DNA of 46,736 bases from Paraglomus occultum (Eukaryota > Glomeromycota > Glomeromycetes > Paraglomerales > Paraglomeraceae): NCBI GenBank assembly GCA_910592205.1, contig CAJVPJ010000090.1, forward strand, positions 1 to 46,736, written 5' to 3'. The translations under genes were made by a program, and so were the position numbers. How positions within the stretch are numbered: position 1 is the stretch's first letter; every line of letters starts with the position of its first letter. Below, piece after piece: positions 1-11,582 of this stretch. The notes under the pieces were generated by a model that was not told the origin of the DNA, ran no database searches, and saw only the letters and a list, made by a program, of their open reading frames with translations.

Positions 1-927
1 GCAGCTGGATGATACTATTTGTATAGAACTAGTGAAATGGGTTTCACAAGTCCCAATCTCTTCATTATGCAATGTTAATGTGTTCTAATTAACAGTATCG
101 AAAATAAATGAGGGAAATGTGAGATTATAATAGAAAACAACGGTGAGATCTTTGACCCGTTCTAAAAGATTATTCTGTGTGACAATCCCGAAGCAGGTCA
201 AACCTTAGAATGGGGGCCCAACATTGATTCAGATTTTGTTTTTGAGCAACAAGCCAATAAAAAATTTCAATTCTTCTGCATATCTGCTCTAATTCTGAAA
301 GATCTTCAGGCATTCACATTTCCAAAAATTTTGTCTGGACTAAGAAATGGGCTAAAAAATTGGGTTAATTCTAATTTCTTAGTTCTTATCATCGGGATCT
401 CTCTGATTGCCAAGTAACAGTGTGACATTGCCAATCAATTTAATAGCCGACTTCCTGTCGCCATACAAATTTTTCGTTTGATTGATTTTTTTCAGAAAAG
501 TCCGTGGATAATTTGGGATTGCGACGCGACTATTATATTAGTTTTATGCCAAAAATGCTCGCTTCTAAAATTCTTGTCTCTTGCAATATAATATCAATGA
601 TTTTTGAGTTTCGAATATGTGTTGTCATCGAAAATAGATCAAGAGATAAATGTCGGCGAAATTTATTCTCCAAATTGATATTAACCAATTATGAGCAATT
701 ATCGCGATTTTTCAAATTACGAAATTTCAGTTGACCAATCAAGTGCGTTATATATAGTTGAGGCCAAAGCGTGCTGTGCGTCAGTTTTATACCCTGTTTT
801 ATATGCCTTTTTTTATACAGTCAAGACTCGATACAGTAAATTTCGTACTATAAGCTCAAATTGATGGATGTTGACCAATCATAATACCAACACGTGGTGA
901 ATAAACGTAAACAGCACGAAGCTGAAA
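1..927. other. Spacer without a recognisable gene
   Basis: No convincing coding signal was found on either strand. A CCAAT (735-739) followed by TATATATA (749-756) looks like a pol II promoter pair. It lies about 180 bp upstream of the CENP-B-type HTH relic, so it may be the old promoter of that transposon. A pogo/Tigger-like end (CAGT followed by a pyrimidine-rich tract) may start near 820, but no matching inverted copy was found. Confidence 0.3.
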
Positions 928-1059
928 CAGAGAGAAAGAAGTTTATCTGGTATCCAGAAAGCTGAAATATGTCGTTTAAAAGAGCGAGATGTTAGCAAAG
1001 TTACGCTAGTGAAGCAATTTGATATTTCCGAGGCAACCGTTTCAAAGATTGTGCATTAA
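928..1059 (+). pseudogene. CENP-B-type HTH relic (pogo/Tigger transposase N-terminus)
   Basis: A 43-codon open stretch ends in TAA at 1057-1059. Its translation has the pattern of the CENP-B N-terminal (Psq-like) helix-turn-helix: LSGIQKAEICRLKE, then a hydrophobic helix with VKQFDISEATVSKIVH. In this family the domain binds transposon ends and is followed by a second HTH and a DDE nuclease domain. Neither is visible downstream, so this is an isolated fragment of a pogo/Tigger-like transposase. The family assignment rests on motif spacing alone. Confidence 0.6.
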
Positions 1060-1977
1060 TCAATAATATGTGCGATCGTTTAGTCAATAATAATCGTAAT
1101 CATGAAACTTTGACCAAATCAAGAAGTTACTACATAATTGAACGATATGACACTTGCTCCGTTAAACGACTTAGTATCAGTGCATTTCATACGATCGTTC
1201 AGCACAATTGAATCTTCAGTCGAAATAACGTTTGAGTCATTTATTATTATACTACTATAAGACTGGCCAGTCACGATATTACTAATACTAAATTTCTGTC
1301 TGAGATGTTAAATAAATAGGTGGCATGAGTACTCGGGAAAAGGTTGAAAAGTATAATGTGTAATTACAGTATGCAATACTAATTGAAGGCATTCATAAAT
1401 CAGTTGAGAATAAGACTATCTGAACTGGAATACTTTTAACATGCATTTCTGACAAATTTCAGCAGCTTAATGGAGGCTGAAATTGTTTATTTCTACGCGT
1501 GTGAGGGGTGGAAGTTTCCCTTTGGTGGGGATGCTAACATCTTGAACCTTGTCTAATAAAACTGTCAGCCTCAGTGGCTTCTTCAAAATTTCGTTGTGGG
1601 TCTAAGAAAGACAGATGTTGAATCTGCCGCAGGTGGGATTCTGGTAGAAGTTGGATGGGGGAAGTTAGGTGTTTTTCCAGCCGAATATTTTAAAGACCTT
1701 TGGAAGCTAGGGTGGTTTGGGTAGAGCTGTTAGAGTCAGTTCCATAGGGGCACTGTTTGAGCTTGCAGGGTTTCATAGTAGTAATAGTAATAGCTACAGT
1801 AGTTTATTAATATTTTAAATATGCACTTTATTGTCAAATCAGTGTCTTTCTTTCAAAAAATGGCACAGTAGCGAAATGGTAGTGTAATAAAGGGTAAAAT
1901 GCCTTAAATGGTTGAATTTGACTCACATGAATTCACAAGTAAGGCCATGGTAAAACACCCCTTACCCTATAACGTTC
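1060..1977. other. Spacer, no gene seen
   Basis: No ORF with coding character was found. The stretch 1490-1760 is richer in G than its surroundings on this strand but gives no recognisable product. It may be decayed transposon sequence. Confidence 0.25.
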
Positions 1978-2028
1978 ATGTGTGAGTGCCTTCTCAGTAA
2001 ATGGTCTTGCGGTACTCTTTATCAACTG

Positions 2029-2184
2029 AAAAATATGCCAATTGGAAATAATGATCTGAAGCATAAAGCTAAGGATACTAACCCAATCGAAAATTTATGG
2101 GCAATTTTAAAGAACCATGTTGAGAGACAGGTCAACAAACTGTTAAGAATAGGATGTGTTCAGAATTCAGCTCGCAGGAAATAA
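2029..2184 (+). pseudogene. Tc1/mariner transposase C-terminal relic
   Basis: The frame ending at 2184 encodes DLKHKAK, resembling the NDPKHTA block after the second catalytic Asp of Tc1 transposases. It is followed almost at once by [13 protein letters not shown], the block that carries the catalytic Glu. The roughly 30 residues normally between these blocks are missing, so this copy has an internal deletion. It lies just left of the Tc1 element at 2216-3385 and in the opposite orientation, so it is a separate, older insertion. Confidence 0.65.
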
Positions 2185-2215
2185 TTGCAAGGAACTGTAA
2201 TAAGATAAACTATTA

Positions 2216-2245
2216 CAGTAGTGGCAGAAAATAATGAGAATTTTA
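2216..2245 (+). repeat. Left terminal inverted repeat of the Tc1 element
   Basis: The end starts CAGTAGTGGCAGAAAATAAT and pairs with 3356-3385 with two mismatches. It lies immediately right of the TA duplication. Confidence 0.85.
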
Positions 2246-2387
2246 AATTTTTTATTTCTCAACCAATTTGTATTTATTTTACATAAAATTTTGTCTGCAC
2301 ATAAGTAATGATGTAAATTTATAAAAATAAAAATCTAGTGGTCAATTGTTAAACCCCTTTTTTCAATAACAGTTTCTAAACGCATTT

Positions 2388-3208
2388 TCATTCCAGAACA
2401 TAAATTCGATAGAATAGATTATCGATGCTATCCCATTCTAGTCGGATAATCTGTAAAAAATCATCTAATTCAATTGATTTTTTTTTGTAAAATAGTTGAT
2501 TTACCCTCTTTTCTTCATTATTGCCCATAAGTTTTCTATAGGGTTTGAGTCGGGTGAATAAGAAGGCCAATCGAGAACTTTTGGACTTTTTTTCCAGAAA
2601 TTCCTTTGTTAACCTGGCAGTGTGCTTGGGGTCGTTATCTTGTTGGAAAATCCATAATTTTTCCAATAGGTTTGAAGCATCAGAGAAAAGATTTTCTCTT
2701 GTCCCACTTTATATCTTCCTAAAGTAGTATTACGAAATAATTGGAAGGTTGTCTCATCAGAAAAGACAACTTTTTATTAAATGAGACTTTGCCCATTTGA
2801 CGTAACAATCCTTTGCATTGGCTGTTAACATTGGTACTGAAACTGGTACACAAACGCGATAGCCAAGGTTATAGAGGTTTTCATGGACGGTTGTGGTGCA
2901 ATATTAAGGTTTGGGCAGGTTTGGTTAAGCACATGAGCAATTTCTTTACTGCTAGCACATTTTCTTGAACTTACTAGTTTTCCAAGATGTATGCGCTTTT
3001 CCGCAGTGAGTTTTTTTGGCCTTCCTGGGCGGGATTTGGGTTTCAGAGAAGCTGTTATTGAAAGTTTTTTGATATATTTGTATAAAGTAGATATAGGAAT
3101 ATGTGTTATTTTATGGAACTGAGATACATCATAAATTCCACTTTTCCACAAATTCTCTATGACTGATCGCCTTTGGGGCAAAGTAAGTTGCTTAGGCATT
3201 TTTAACAA
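2388..3208 (-). pseudogene. Tc1 transposase, frameshifted
   Basis: Reading the minus strand, the N-terminal part (3208 down to about 2870) is a paired-type HTH domain, starting MPKQLTLPQRRSVIENLW and including the GRPKKL motif between the two HTH halves. After a frameshift comes a VVFSDETTF block with the first catalytic Asp (about 2770). A shortened middle follows, then FQQDNDPKHTAR with the second Asp. In yet another frame is [14 protein letters not shown] with the catalytic Glu. At least three frame changes separate these blocks, and the middle is shorter than in intact Tc1 proteins (about 340 residues), so no functional transposase is made. All three catalytic residues are still recognisable. 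Confidence 0.85.
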
Positions 3209-3355
3209 AAAAAATTATGAAGGTAAATAAAGAACGCGTTGTTAGTTTAAATATTATTTTATTTATAAATATGTTATCTGATGTAACTTTCCATACATAT
3301 ATTTTCCATATTTAAATAAACCAGGGAACGTGTAAATATTAATTAAGCAATTACA

Positions 3356-3385
3356 TAAAATTCTCATTATTTTCCGTCACTACTG
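3356..3385 (-). repeat. Right terminal inverted repeat of the Tc1 element
   Basis: This is the reverse complement of 2216-2245 with two mismatches. The flanking TA is at 3386-3387. Confidence 0.85.
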
Positions 3386-3387
3386 TA

Positions 3388-4493
3388 AGTGGTCTTATTT
3401 CTGCTGTTCTATAAATAAAGGTTGAAACATTACATGCTTGTGTAAACAGTTTGTGTGTTCTCATCAGTAATGTTACGGCGAGCGGATCTGCTGAAGCAGA
3501 AAAGTGAGTCACATGATAAAATCTTCCTCCGCAGTCCCCCGCAGTCGTCATATTAATATGATCGATTTAATTTTAGATTCGCTAATTAGGAAATAATTTT
3601 GATGTTTCAAAAATTGGTGATGGTGACGACAGTACAAAAAGCCAATTAGGAAATAATTTTGATGTTTCAGACAGTACAAAAGGTTAATTAGGAAAAAAAA
3701 TTAGTGTTTCAAAAATTGGCGACAGCGGCGATAGAAAAGATATATAAGCGACTCTATTCCATCGTTAACCCTCATGTTGTGTATGTTATGCGTTGTTCGA
3801 TTGTTCTTAATAATCCACGGAAATAAATAATTGTTCCCTTTAAATTTTGAATCCTGTATATTTTATTTCTTCCTATCGTTATCTTCGCTACTAATTAATC
3901 CGGACAATACCTACATACTCTTAGGCGAAAAGGTCAAGCAGCCAGAGCCCATTCAGGCTTGCGAAACTGTCCGTTGAGCGAATACGTAATAACGGAAAGC
4001 AAGTTTAGTTAATTATTGTAGCGCGTCGATAATAGATTTTAAATTGTTTAATTAGTTTAGGAAACAAGTGGCGGATAAACTGACTAGTCAATACACCGGA
4101 TCGGAGACCGCCCTGTTATAAAAATAGAAACAATTTATTCCCCTTCGATTCCGTCGTAAATTATAGTTGTTAATAATTTACATACTAATACGGTTACCCT
4201 TATCCAGATACGAGTACAGGAAGTACATCGTATAGGGAGTGAGAAAAGCGCACGAAAATTAATGAAATTAGGTCACTTGTAGACGAAGCATTCAGTCAGA
4301 ACGACATCACTGGAGTAAGGGCAGTGAACCGCCGAGTCTAAAATTACCAACTCCCTGGTCGGTGAACACGCCTACGCTAAAGATTTAGTTGGCTCTCCCA
4401 ATTGCCGACCGTAACAGTAACTGGTGAGAACGCACTTTATAAATATTTATATTTATTGTACATCATAAAAGAGTATTTATCACGTTCAGGAAA
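3388..4493. other. Gene-free stretch, candidate LTR or transposon promoter
   Basis: Three direct repeat units (3584-3740) lie just upstream of a TATATAAG box (3740-3747) and, further on, an AATAAA (about 3823). This order (U3-like repeats, TATA, poly-A signal) resembles a solo LTR. Candidate limits are TGTT near 3469 and ACA near 3907, but I found no target duplication and no clear primer-binding site. The rest, to the 3' end of the regulator gene at 4494, has no recognisable coding sequence. A short open run near 4240-4340 has no family match that I recognise. Confidence 0.3.
3584..3740 (+). repeat. Three imperfect direct repeats
   Basis: Units start with AATTAGGAAA at 3584, 3644 and 3686, giving spacings of 60 and 42 bp. 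They share ATTTTGATGTTTCA-like cores and an ACAGTACAAAA tail in the first two. They sit directly upstream of a TATA box. Confidence 0.7.
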
Positions 4494-7400
4494 TCATTGC
4501 CACAGCTCTTGTGCACCATTTTCATCAATGTGGAAATTACCTCCATTGAACGGATCAAATGAAGGAATTATATCCGCGTCGTTATGTTGCTGAGAGAGAT
4601 CATGATTACCTGCCAAATCATTTGCACCGAAGCAGATGTTATCCAACGTAAATAGAGACAGTTGTGGTACTTGTTGCAAAGACACTGACTATATGTTCAT
4701 TGAAAGAGAAAAAGCATCAACAACTTCATTTCTCGAAATACGTAATAAGTCGAGACGATGCACTACTCACAGGTTGTGACTGTTCCAATTGCTGTTCTTG
4801 GTGAGTAAATACATGAGGTGCCTGATATATAACAGAGCCGAAATATTTATCGAGAATTAATTGTAAAAAGTACAAACGGTAAGAGCACATAACGGTTCTC
4901 ACCTGTTGTGACTGTTGCAACTGCTGTTGAACGATGGCATCGGATAAATGAGGTACAAAACGGTTGCTATCATTTGATTGTTGATGTTTGAACGTGAAGG
5001 TAAATTCGCCCTCATAATTATACGACGTCGGCTGTTCATTGTTTATTTGCTTATTGCTAACGGCGTTTTTGCCTTTCTTAGAAATATAAGAATACTGTTT
5101 CCTGTATTGAACTGGATCAACAATCGTAAAGTCGCCGTCTTGTATATGTGCATTCTTCGCCTCTTCTTCCTTACCCGACCACCACTTGTGTAACTTCTCT
5201 TCTCCTTCTAATCGACTCTCGAGACCTGCTCGTACAGCAAAATTCCTAGCAATCTCTTTGACTTGATCCTTAATTTCTTTCAACCGTTCTACCATTTGCA
5301 TTGATTTCTCATCGCCTCTCTGTGCAGTCCAGGATAATACACGGATAGCTGGCGCAAATGAGAACAGCGCCGCACACGATTGCTCGTAGAAATCAGGAAC
5401 GGTGTTCATCAAAACGTCAAGCAAATGAAGAAGGATAGTAGCAGCATGAACACACATTGTTTGCGATAATAATATAGATGGGTCATTCATGTTCCGTAAT
5501 AGCGGATTATTAGGATGTGTGGTAAACATAGCAAGATTACGACTGTGTAGCAATATGATCACTGTCCAGAACAATGTATGCATCTCCCCTACGTATAAGA
5601 GGTAACTTCTGTAAGATCAACATAGACATAATTGATTGAACCAAACATTCATACCTCCTATTGAACCAAGTAAACTGTTTTTTACATCCTTCGTCATTTC
5701 TTCGAATCTTAGCCATTGCGGCAATGTGGAAGACCATTTTCCTAGAACGGCATCTAGGAACTTAAATTGGCTTTCCTCTCTTCTAGTTCCAGCAATTTTA
5801 GCCCTTCCGTACAAGTATTTACGTACCTACAAAGTTTATCATATCCATCTTAGTGGATGGTAAATATCAGGCATAGGTGGATTACGACATACTTGAGCGA
5901 ATATTCTTAATAAATCAATATGTAAAATCCATGCAATGTGCAGGCGAGTTTCAAGATCCGGCTCAGGAGTCTGAGGTATGGGCAAAAGATCAACATCACA
6001 CATCGCTTCATCTATGGCACTAGGACGTCCGTAACATGCAGATGCCCAGCTGAACCAAAAAAGGCGATTCGTCAATATTGCGTGTCTGTAAATATAGTAG
6101 TTACAAAGAATCGGCGAGCTTCACTCACGCCTCGGAAACGAAGCATCCCCAGAATGCCATGTCTCTCATCTCTTTGACTTCAGGGGTCATTTGTGGACTC
6201 TTGATTTTACGGTGAAGACCTAATTCAAAAGCCATTTTAGAAGCCATGCCAAGGAAAATCCAAGCCGAGCCCATCTGAGAATCGTAGCATTGATAGATAA
6301 GATGAACGGGTCGAATCAAGAGATCAAGAATGAAAGTGTAGACAATGACGGAATCCCTACCTTACGCGTATTTAAACCAAGTATAAAAAGGCTAATAACA
6401 GTTAACACATGTGGAGTGCTCATGCAGTGACGCTGAAGTAGGGCTACGTAAGATAACAGATGAACGTATAGAACAGTCAAGCCCACAGTGAGCGACATCA
6501 TAACAAACGCGTCTTATCTTACCAACAGCCCGCTAATAATTTTGTTTATAATACAAAAAGTAAATTCATTATTAGCTTTCTGCTTTTTCAGATTATCAGG
6601 TTTCTATCCACTCACGTACCTGGTGATAAATTATGCCATTTTTTTGGTGCTCTTCGCTTGGATGAAAAGGCGATGCAGCAAACATGATACTATTGAGGAG
6701 AAGAAAATGTTGTGGCGTTGATAGATCACCCAAGGAATCCAAGACAGACTTCTTCATGTGAGGATAGTGACGATAAATTTTCTTGAATGCAATACACACA
6801 GGATCAGTGAGGAAGTCTTTGCCTTCAGAAGTAAATAACTATTGCCTCGTGATTTACTGACAAAATTCAATGATTGACCTAACGCACCTGATAATACAGG
6901 TCAATAAGTAGATCCACTATCTCTGCTCCAGGTAAACACTTCAAATCCTGTTCTACTTGTGACAAGTTGGCGGGGCAACGCGGTAAAATTAGCTCATCTC
7001 CACCGTCATTCAATAAAAGCAAGGATCCCTCTCCAACATATTGGTTTGATTCAAAGATATTTAAGCTTTCCATTTTATCAGTGAGTTGATCTAATGCGTT
7101 ATTCTCCAGCATTGCAAATGGATGTCCAATGAATAAATCTGAGTCAACGACAGTGTTGTCCTCCTATAGGCAAATAATGATTCTATTAACAATAGTTATA
7201 AATCAAGATTAGGAGATATCGTCCACAGACCTGATGTGGTTGTCTGGGCAAACTGGCAGCGAGCTGGGTGGAAAGGTACAGCGTTTCTTCAGATAGATTT
7301 AAATTTAGACTGGGTAATGAAGCTGACTCGCTTGCAACGTTTGGATATAATCCTCGCCATTCCTATAGATCAGAATATGTCAATAAGATCGATACATTGC

Positions 7401-7836
7401 CAGTGAAACCATGTTCGACAATACTAACACTCATGTTGTTATCGTTGACATTGTCATTGTTGCTGTTATTATATGTATTATTATAGATGTTCCCGTTTGT
7501 CATCAATAAATTCGTATCGGACGCATTGCCTTGCGGCACACCTGATAAGGCCATTTCCAATATAGACTCTATTCGATCGACTTGTTGAAATGTCGAAGTC
7601 TGAATGTCTTCTAATTGTTCTTGGAGTAATTCATATTCATTCTTAGGCCGCCCTCGTTTAGAGGATGCCGAGTAATCATATGTGCAATCTCGATTAGTTT
7701 TTTTGCAAGTACCACATACTGGCCGTCCTTTGTCACACTTTACTTTACGCTCTTTGCAGTTATCACAGGTTTCGATAGGTTTAAACCGTTTTTGAGCGAT
7801 CAACGTGCTTTGAGGTACTGGTTGAAGTAGATTCAT
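4494..7836 (-). CDS. Zn2Cys6 fungal-specific transcription factor
   Basis: Model: complement of 4494-4688, 4771-4821, 4903-5588, 5655-5826, 5893-6085, 6129-6274, 6361-6443, 6523-6532, 6620-6838, 6888-7163, 7231-7362 and 7396-7836; 867 residues, all phases close. Residues 24-51 hold the binuclear zinc cluster CX2CX6CX6CX2CX6C (Cys 24, 27, 34, 41, 44, 51), followed by a basic linker (KRGRPK) and a probable dimerisation coil (YELLQEQLEDIQ). The middle has the fungal_trans regulatory domain with typical blocks: RAVALLQRHCMSTPHVLT, GSAWIFLGMASKMAFELGLH, WASACYGRPSAID and LFWTVIILLH. The C-terminus is Gln-rich. It should act in the nucleus as a DNA-binding regulator; the target pathway cannot be told. 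The 33-nt first intron and the 10-nt eighth-from-last exon (6523-6532) are the least certain parts. Confidence 0.88.
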
Positions 7837-9107
7837 GAGTTGTAATAATTGTATTGCAGAAAGTAGTAAGTGATGAATTTCGATTATGCGTTTATAGCAT
7901 ATTTACTGTCGCACGACAGCCGTTGTGACAATATTTATTACAAATTTAAGAAATCTCTTTTATATTTAGTTTCTTCAGCAACCCGCTTATGACCGTTTCT
8001 TTAGCCATATGCACCAATTACTGACTCGAGGCTTTCGAGGCTTGACGTTCAGGTGGTTTCATACTTTATGCTAAAACACTTGATCCTAATGTCTATATTC
8101 TATGAGCAACAGCCACTAGAAAACACAAAAAGTTCCGCGAGTACAGATGTTAGCGAAGCAAATAGCGAAACATTCATTGAATAGGTAGTAATAATTCTAA
8201 TCGAATGGCCTTAAGACTGAGTACTATCTCCAACGCTTACATATTCCCTGACTTTATGTGTACTATGCTTTTGCGTTTAAAGTTGGTTAGGGCAAGATTA
8301 ATATTAATACTGATATTAAGAGAACCGAAAATGCACCCATAAACAGATACATCTTCGAAAACCGATATTTGTTGTCCAAATTACGGTTGGTCCAAGGGAA
8401 AGCAGTTATCTACATGGATCCGGGTGGTTATATTTATAGCGTAATACGACTATAAGTGACTTGTTATGGACTTGTGTTTAATATATTATGAAACAGCTTG
8501 GCACTTGCAGATGTAACCTGCTATTTTGGTTATATAATATATAGCAATAATGGTAATAAAATGTATAATGTAATATGCATACGAGATTATGCTAGTATAC
8601 GATGTTACAAAACCATTCATGGCCAAAATACAAGTGTAATAATTAATACGATTGAATCGTGCCCAAAATATCGAACAAACAACTAAATGGAGATTTAAAT
8701 AAATAAACCATATTTGCAATTAATACAACAATACGTTCACATAAATATCGACTAATAAGCGAGATATTGCACATTTATTTTATTTATTACTAGTTTATTA
8801 CGTTATTTGTAAACAGCCTTACTGTGTCAAACTATACGTGCTATCATTGCTTTTATATCACACCATATATATATGTCATGGCACCAACACTCTCTAGTTA
8901 TCACTCGCTGGTGTTTACTATGGCTCGTGCTGATTTCAAGACAACTCTAACATAATATCAACACATACTTACCGACATAAAGTCTCATAAATATAAATTC
9001 TGAGACGCTCACTTACTCCTATCCATTCCCAGACGCTAGCTCGTCTTTATACTATTCCTGTCAACTCTTCTTGTCAGCATTCTCAGACTATACCCCAGTA
9101 ACACATC
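7837..9107. other. Divergent intergenic region between the Zn2Cys6 regulator and the cyclin
   Basis: This is 1.27 kb with no coding signal. It should hold the promoters of both flanking genes, which are transcribed away from each other. A TATATATATA run at about 8867-8876 lies some 230 bp upstream of the cyclin start and is a candidate TATA element for it. An in-frame TAA directly precedes the cyclin ATG. Confidence 0.4.
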
Positions 9108-10444
9108 ATGTCAAACCCAGCATTCCTCATTCTGATTAGGAGTCAGATAACGCCGCATATGATAGGTAGTGTATCGAAACGCACATCCATATTCACATTC
9201 TCACAATCTCACCCTCCCTTTCAATTGACTGCCTAGAATATGTCAAAGACAAAACAGCCGCTATTCTTCCGTGCGATCCTACTCTAAATGAACACACAGA
9301 AGTGCCATCGCTAACGTCGTTTATCCAACATTTAGTATCACGATCGAACGTATCTACCGGCACATTCCTATCAACACTTGTGTATTTAGAGCGATTAAAG
9401 AACAGATTACCAAAGAATGCTAGAGGTAACTATGGAGCAATATATACCGATACAGACGTTTAGCTAAATGGCGAGGTCTGCGGTATCTCAATTACTCACC
9501 GCCTGTATATTTCATCACGAACGCGTGTATGTTGACTCGCTCTCGAAGAAGTTGTTAGTTGATATTATTTTTGCCATCACAATCTATTCAAATATAAGCT
9601 AATCGGTTTATTTTACTTCACGTACCTCAGGAATGTATTGCACGCGCCACCGAATCTTTCTCACCACTTTAATTGTCGCATCGTAAGTGACAGACAATTA
9701 CCTGGTCACCGTTACTTATTTCTACCTGTAACTAACGTATTAATCCTTAGAAAATACTTGAATGATTCATCTCCGAGGAACAAACACTGGGCTCGATGGG
9801 CAGGAATCTTTTCCTTGGCTAAAGTTAACTTGATGGAGCGTCAATTACTTTGCTTGCTTGATTTCGATCTGCGAATCACCGAAGCAGAATTTGTACGACA
9901 TCTGAGTATATTCTATGCAAGATGGCCTCAGTCACGTGGTTCGTTACTGCAAATACAGAAGAAATCTCTGCAACTGTTATCTCGTGGGACACTCGGTATG
10001 CAATCCCACTCACCATCAACGACAGTGATGTCATTGCCGTCATGCCGACATATTTCACATCACGCACAACAATATCATCAAGCGAGCCAGAAGCCCTTTT
10101 GTTTACAATCCACGAGAACGTTTGTTGATTCATCTTCTAATATCCCATATGGAGATTACTGCCAAGGAATATCCGATAGGGATTCCGGGATGGAAGACAT
10201 AATATATGCATACAACGGAATGACAGAAAACGACTCTCAGTATCAAGGTCTAGATTTTTCTAAAGATGAACATGGTAGACGATTATCTACTACTTCTACA
10301 TGCTCGACAGCGTCTTCAAGTTCGGTGGCCACTCCGGTTTCAATACAAGTATTTCATCAGCAGCACAGGTACATGTCGACTGCACATCCTGTATACGTTC
10401 CGAAAGATACAGCAGAAACCCCTTCATACTCAGACATTTGTTGA
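9108..10444 (+). CDS. Pho85-type (PCL1/2-like) cyclin
   Basis: Model: join 9108-9165, 9237-9425, 9631-9682, 9751-10444; 330 residues, phases close. The N-terminal 150 residues form a cyclin box of the PCL1/2 class: [20 protein letters not shown], then [20 protein letters not shown] with [26 protein letters not shown], and [20 protein letters not shown] with LLDFDLRIT. In yeast, PCL cyclins activate the Pho85 cyclin-dependent kinase and act in G1 progression and polarity. By homology this protein should bind a Pho85/CDK5-type kinase. The C-terminal 180 residues are low-complexity and rich in Ser, Gln and Thr, as is usual for fungal members. The start follows a stop codon in the same frame, and exon 1 joins exon 2 exactly within the conserved MIEY motif. 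PCL1 and PCL2 orthology cannot be separated. Confidence 0.87.
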
Positions 10445-11373
10445 TTATAACGCAGCAAAGCGAGTAATAACAATTGCAATAGTCATATGCTCTCGCCACC
10501 TGTTTCTTCCTCAGTGGGCCCATTACGTGTAATATTTCGGTATTATTAATTATTACTACACTAGAATAATAAACCACAACGCGAGCGACAAGACAAGGAC
10601 AACAGCACAACGATTATAATGAGATTAATATCTTTGAAGACATTTTCATTGATATCCTGAAACATGACAACGCGTCGCGAAGGAAATGGCGCGTAAGATT
10701 GTAAAAATAGATTTTTAGAATAATTAATTGAGAACGACGCTTATGTGCCAATCTGCCTGTCATTCATCGTCTTTACAGACGATCCTTCGTTCCTTCGGAC
10801 GGATTGGGCAGAAATAGTGATCCATTTCACGTATTGCGGAAGACTTTCCGTCACAAAAATAATAGAACTGTCAGCCAACTATCCTGAACCGAATTCTATC
10901 GAATGGAACGTTCTTTCTTTTGTATTGAAAAATGCGATGGGAAGAATCAGTCTTAATTATAAATATCTATCTTGTCTTAATTTATTTGTTGTCTCTGCCT
11001 GTAATTCACATGTTACTCATATACAGTCTTTTTTATTCTTGTATATAATTAAGCGTTGTTATAAAGTCACATCACCTACAATGACAAGATACTATACGTT
11101 GGCGTAAAACAACGAATGAATGGCGGTTATTAGAATAACAAGTCGTCTAATACAATAATAAAATAATGGTTATAACGGAAGAGCTGCTTAAATGAAGATA
11201 TTCTCCAAACCAATCATTTTTGAGTATTTGGCTATAGTGAATTTCATTAATTGAGCAAAGAAGACCCACTAACAACGAATAATCTCGTGATTAAGCGGCA
11301 ACAAGGCCGAAACGCAGCCACTTCCGGGGGGATTAAGAAAGGAAAGTGGTTGTTTTTGTGCCATGATTACTAC
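10445..11373. other. 3' region of the cyclin gene and spacer
   Basis: An open frame at 10745-11107 gives a 120-residue product without any recognisable domain. I take it as chance. The rest is AT-rich spacer containing presumed 3' UTR sequence of the cyclin. Confidence 0.3.
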
Positions 11374-11375
11374 TA

Positions 11376-11507
11376 CAGACCTCTCTAAATGCACACTCCA
11401 TAAATGCACGCACTATGTAAATAAGTGCACGGTCTTGCACATAAATGCACACTTTGCCCATTTTCTCACTATGGTCCCGAGGGCGTGCATTTAGAGAGAT
11501 TTCTCTG
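11376..11507. mobile_element. Small MITE, pogo/Tigger-like ends
   Basis: The left end CAGACCTCTCTAAATGCAC (from 11376) and the right end (to 11507, reverse complement CAGAGAAATCTCTCTAAATG) form terminal inverted repeats that differ mainly by a 4-nt gap. TA flanks both sides (11374-11375, 11508-11509). Inside are further copies of the ATAAATGCAC/AATAAGTGCAC motif. There is no coding capacity, so it would have depended on a transposase from elsewhere, probably pogo/Tigger-like. Confidence 0.6.
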
Positions 11508-11582
11508 TACTGGCAGCATAACATATTTTTGAGGTGGGGTGCTTATCATTGGATTGTTATTGTTTGCTTCACATAAAATGTA

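Larger units (their letters stand above)
2216..3385 (-). mobile_element. Tc1/mariner-type element with matching ends
   Basis: The element is 1,170 bp with 30-bp terminal inverted repeats (2216-2245 and 3356-3385) that match at 28 of 30 positions. It is flanked by the dinucleotide TA on both sides (2214-2215, 3386-3387), the target duplication expected for Tc1/mariner. Inside, on the minus strand, is a broken transposase. Well-matched ends suggest a fairly recent insertion, but the coding region is already dead, so movement would have needed a transposase from elsewhere. Confidence 0.85.

Noticed and set aside
3584-3740. Possible CRISPR-like array
   Set aside because: There are only three units with unequal spacing (60 and 42 bp), similarity runs through the would-be spacers, and the context is a fungal nuclear genome.
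10745-11107. 120-codon open frame downstream of the cyclin
   Set aside because: No domain and no protein-like composition. It lies where a 3' UTR is expected.
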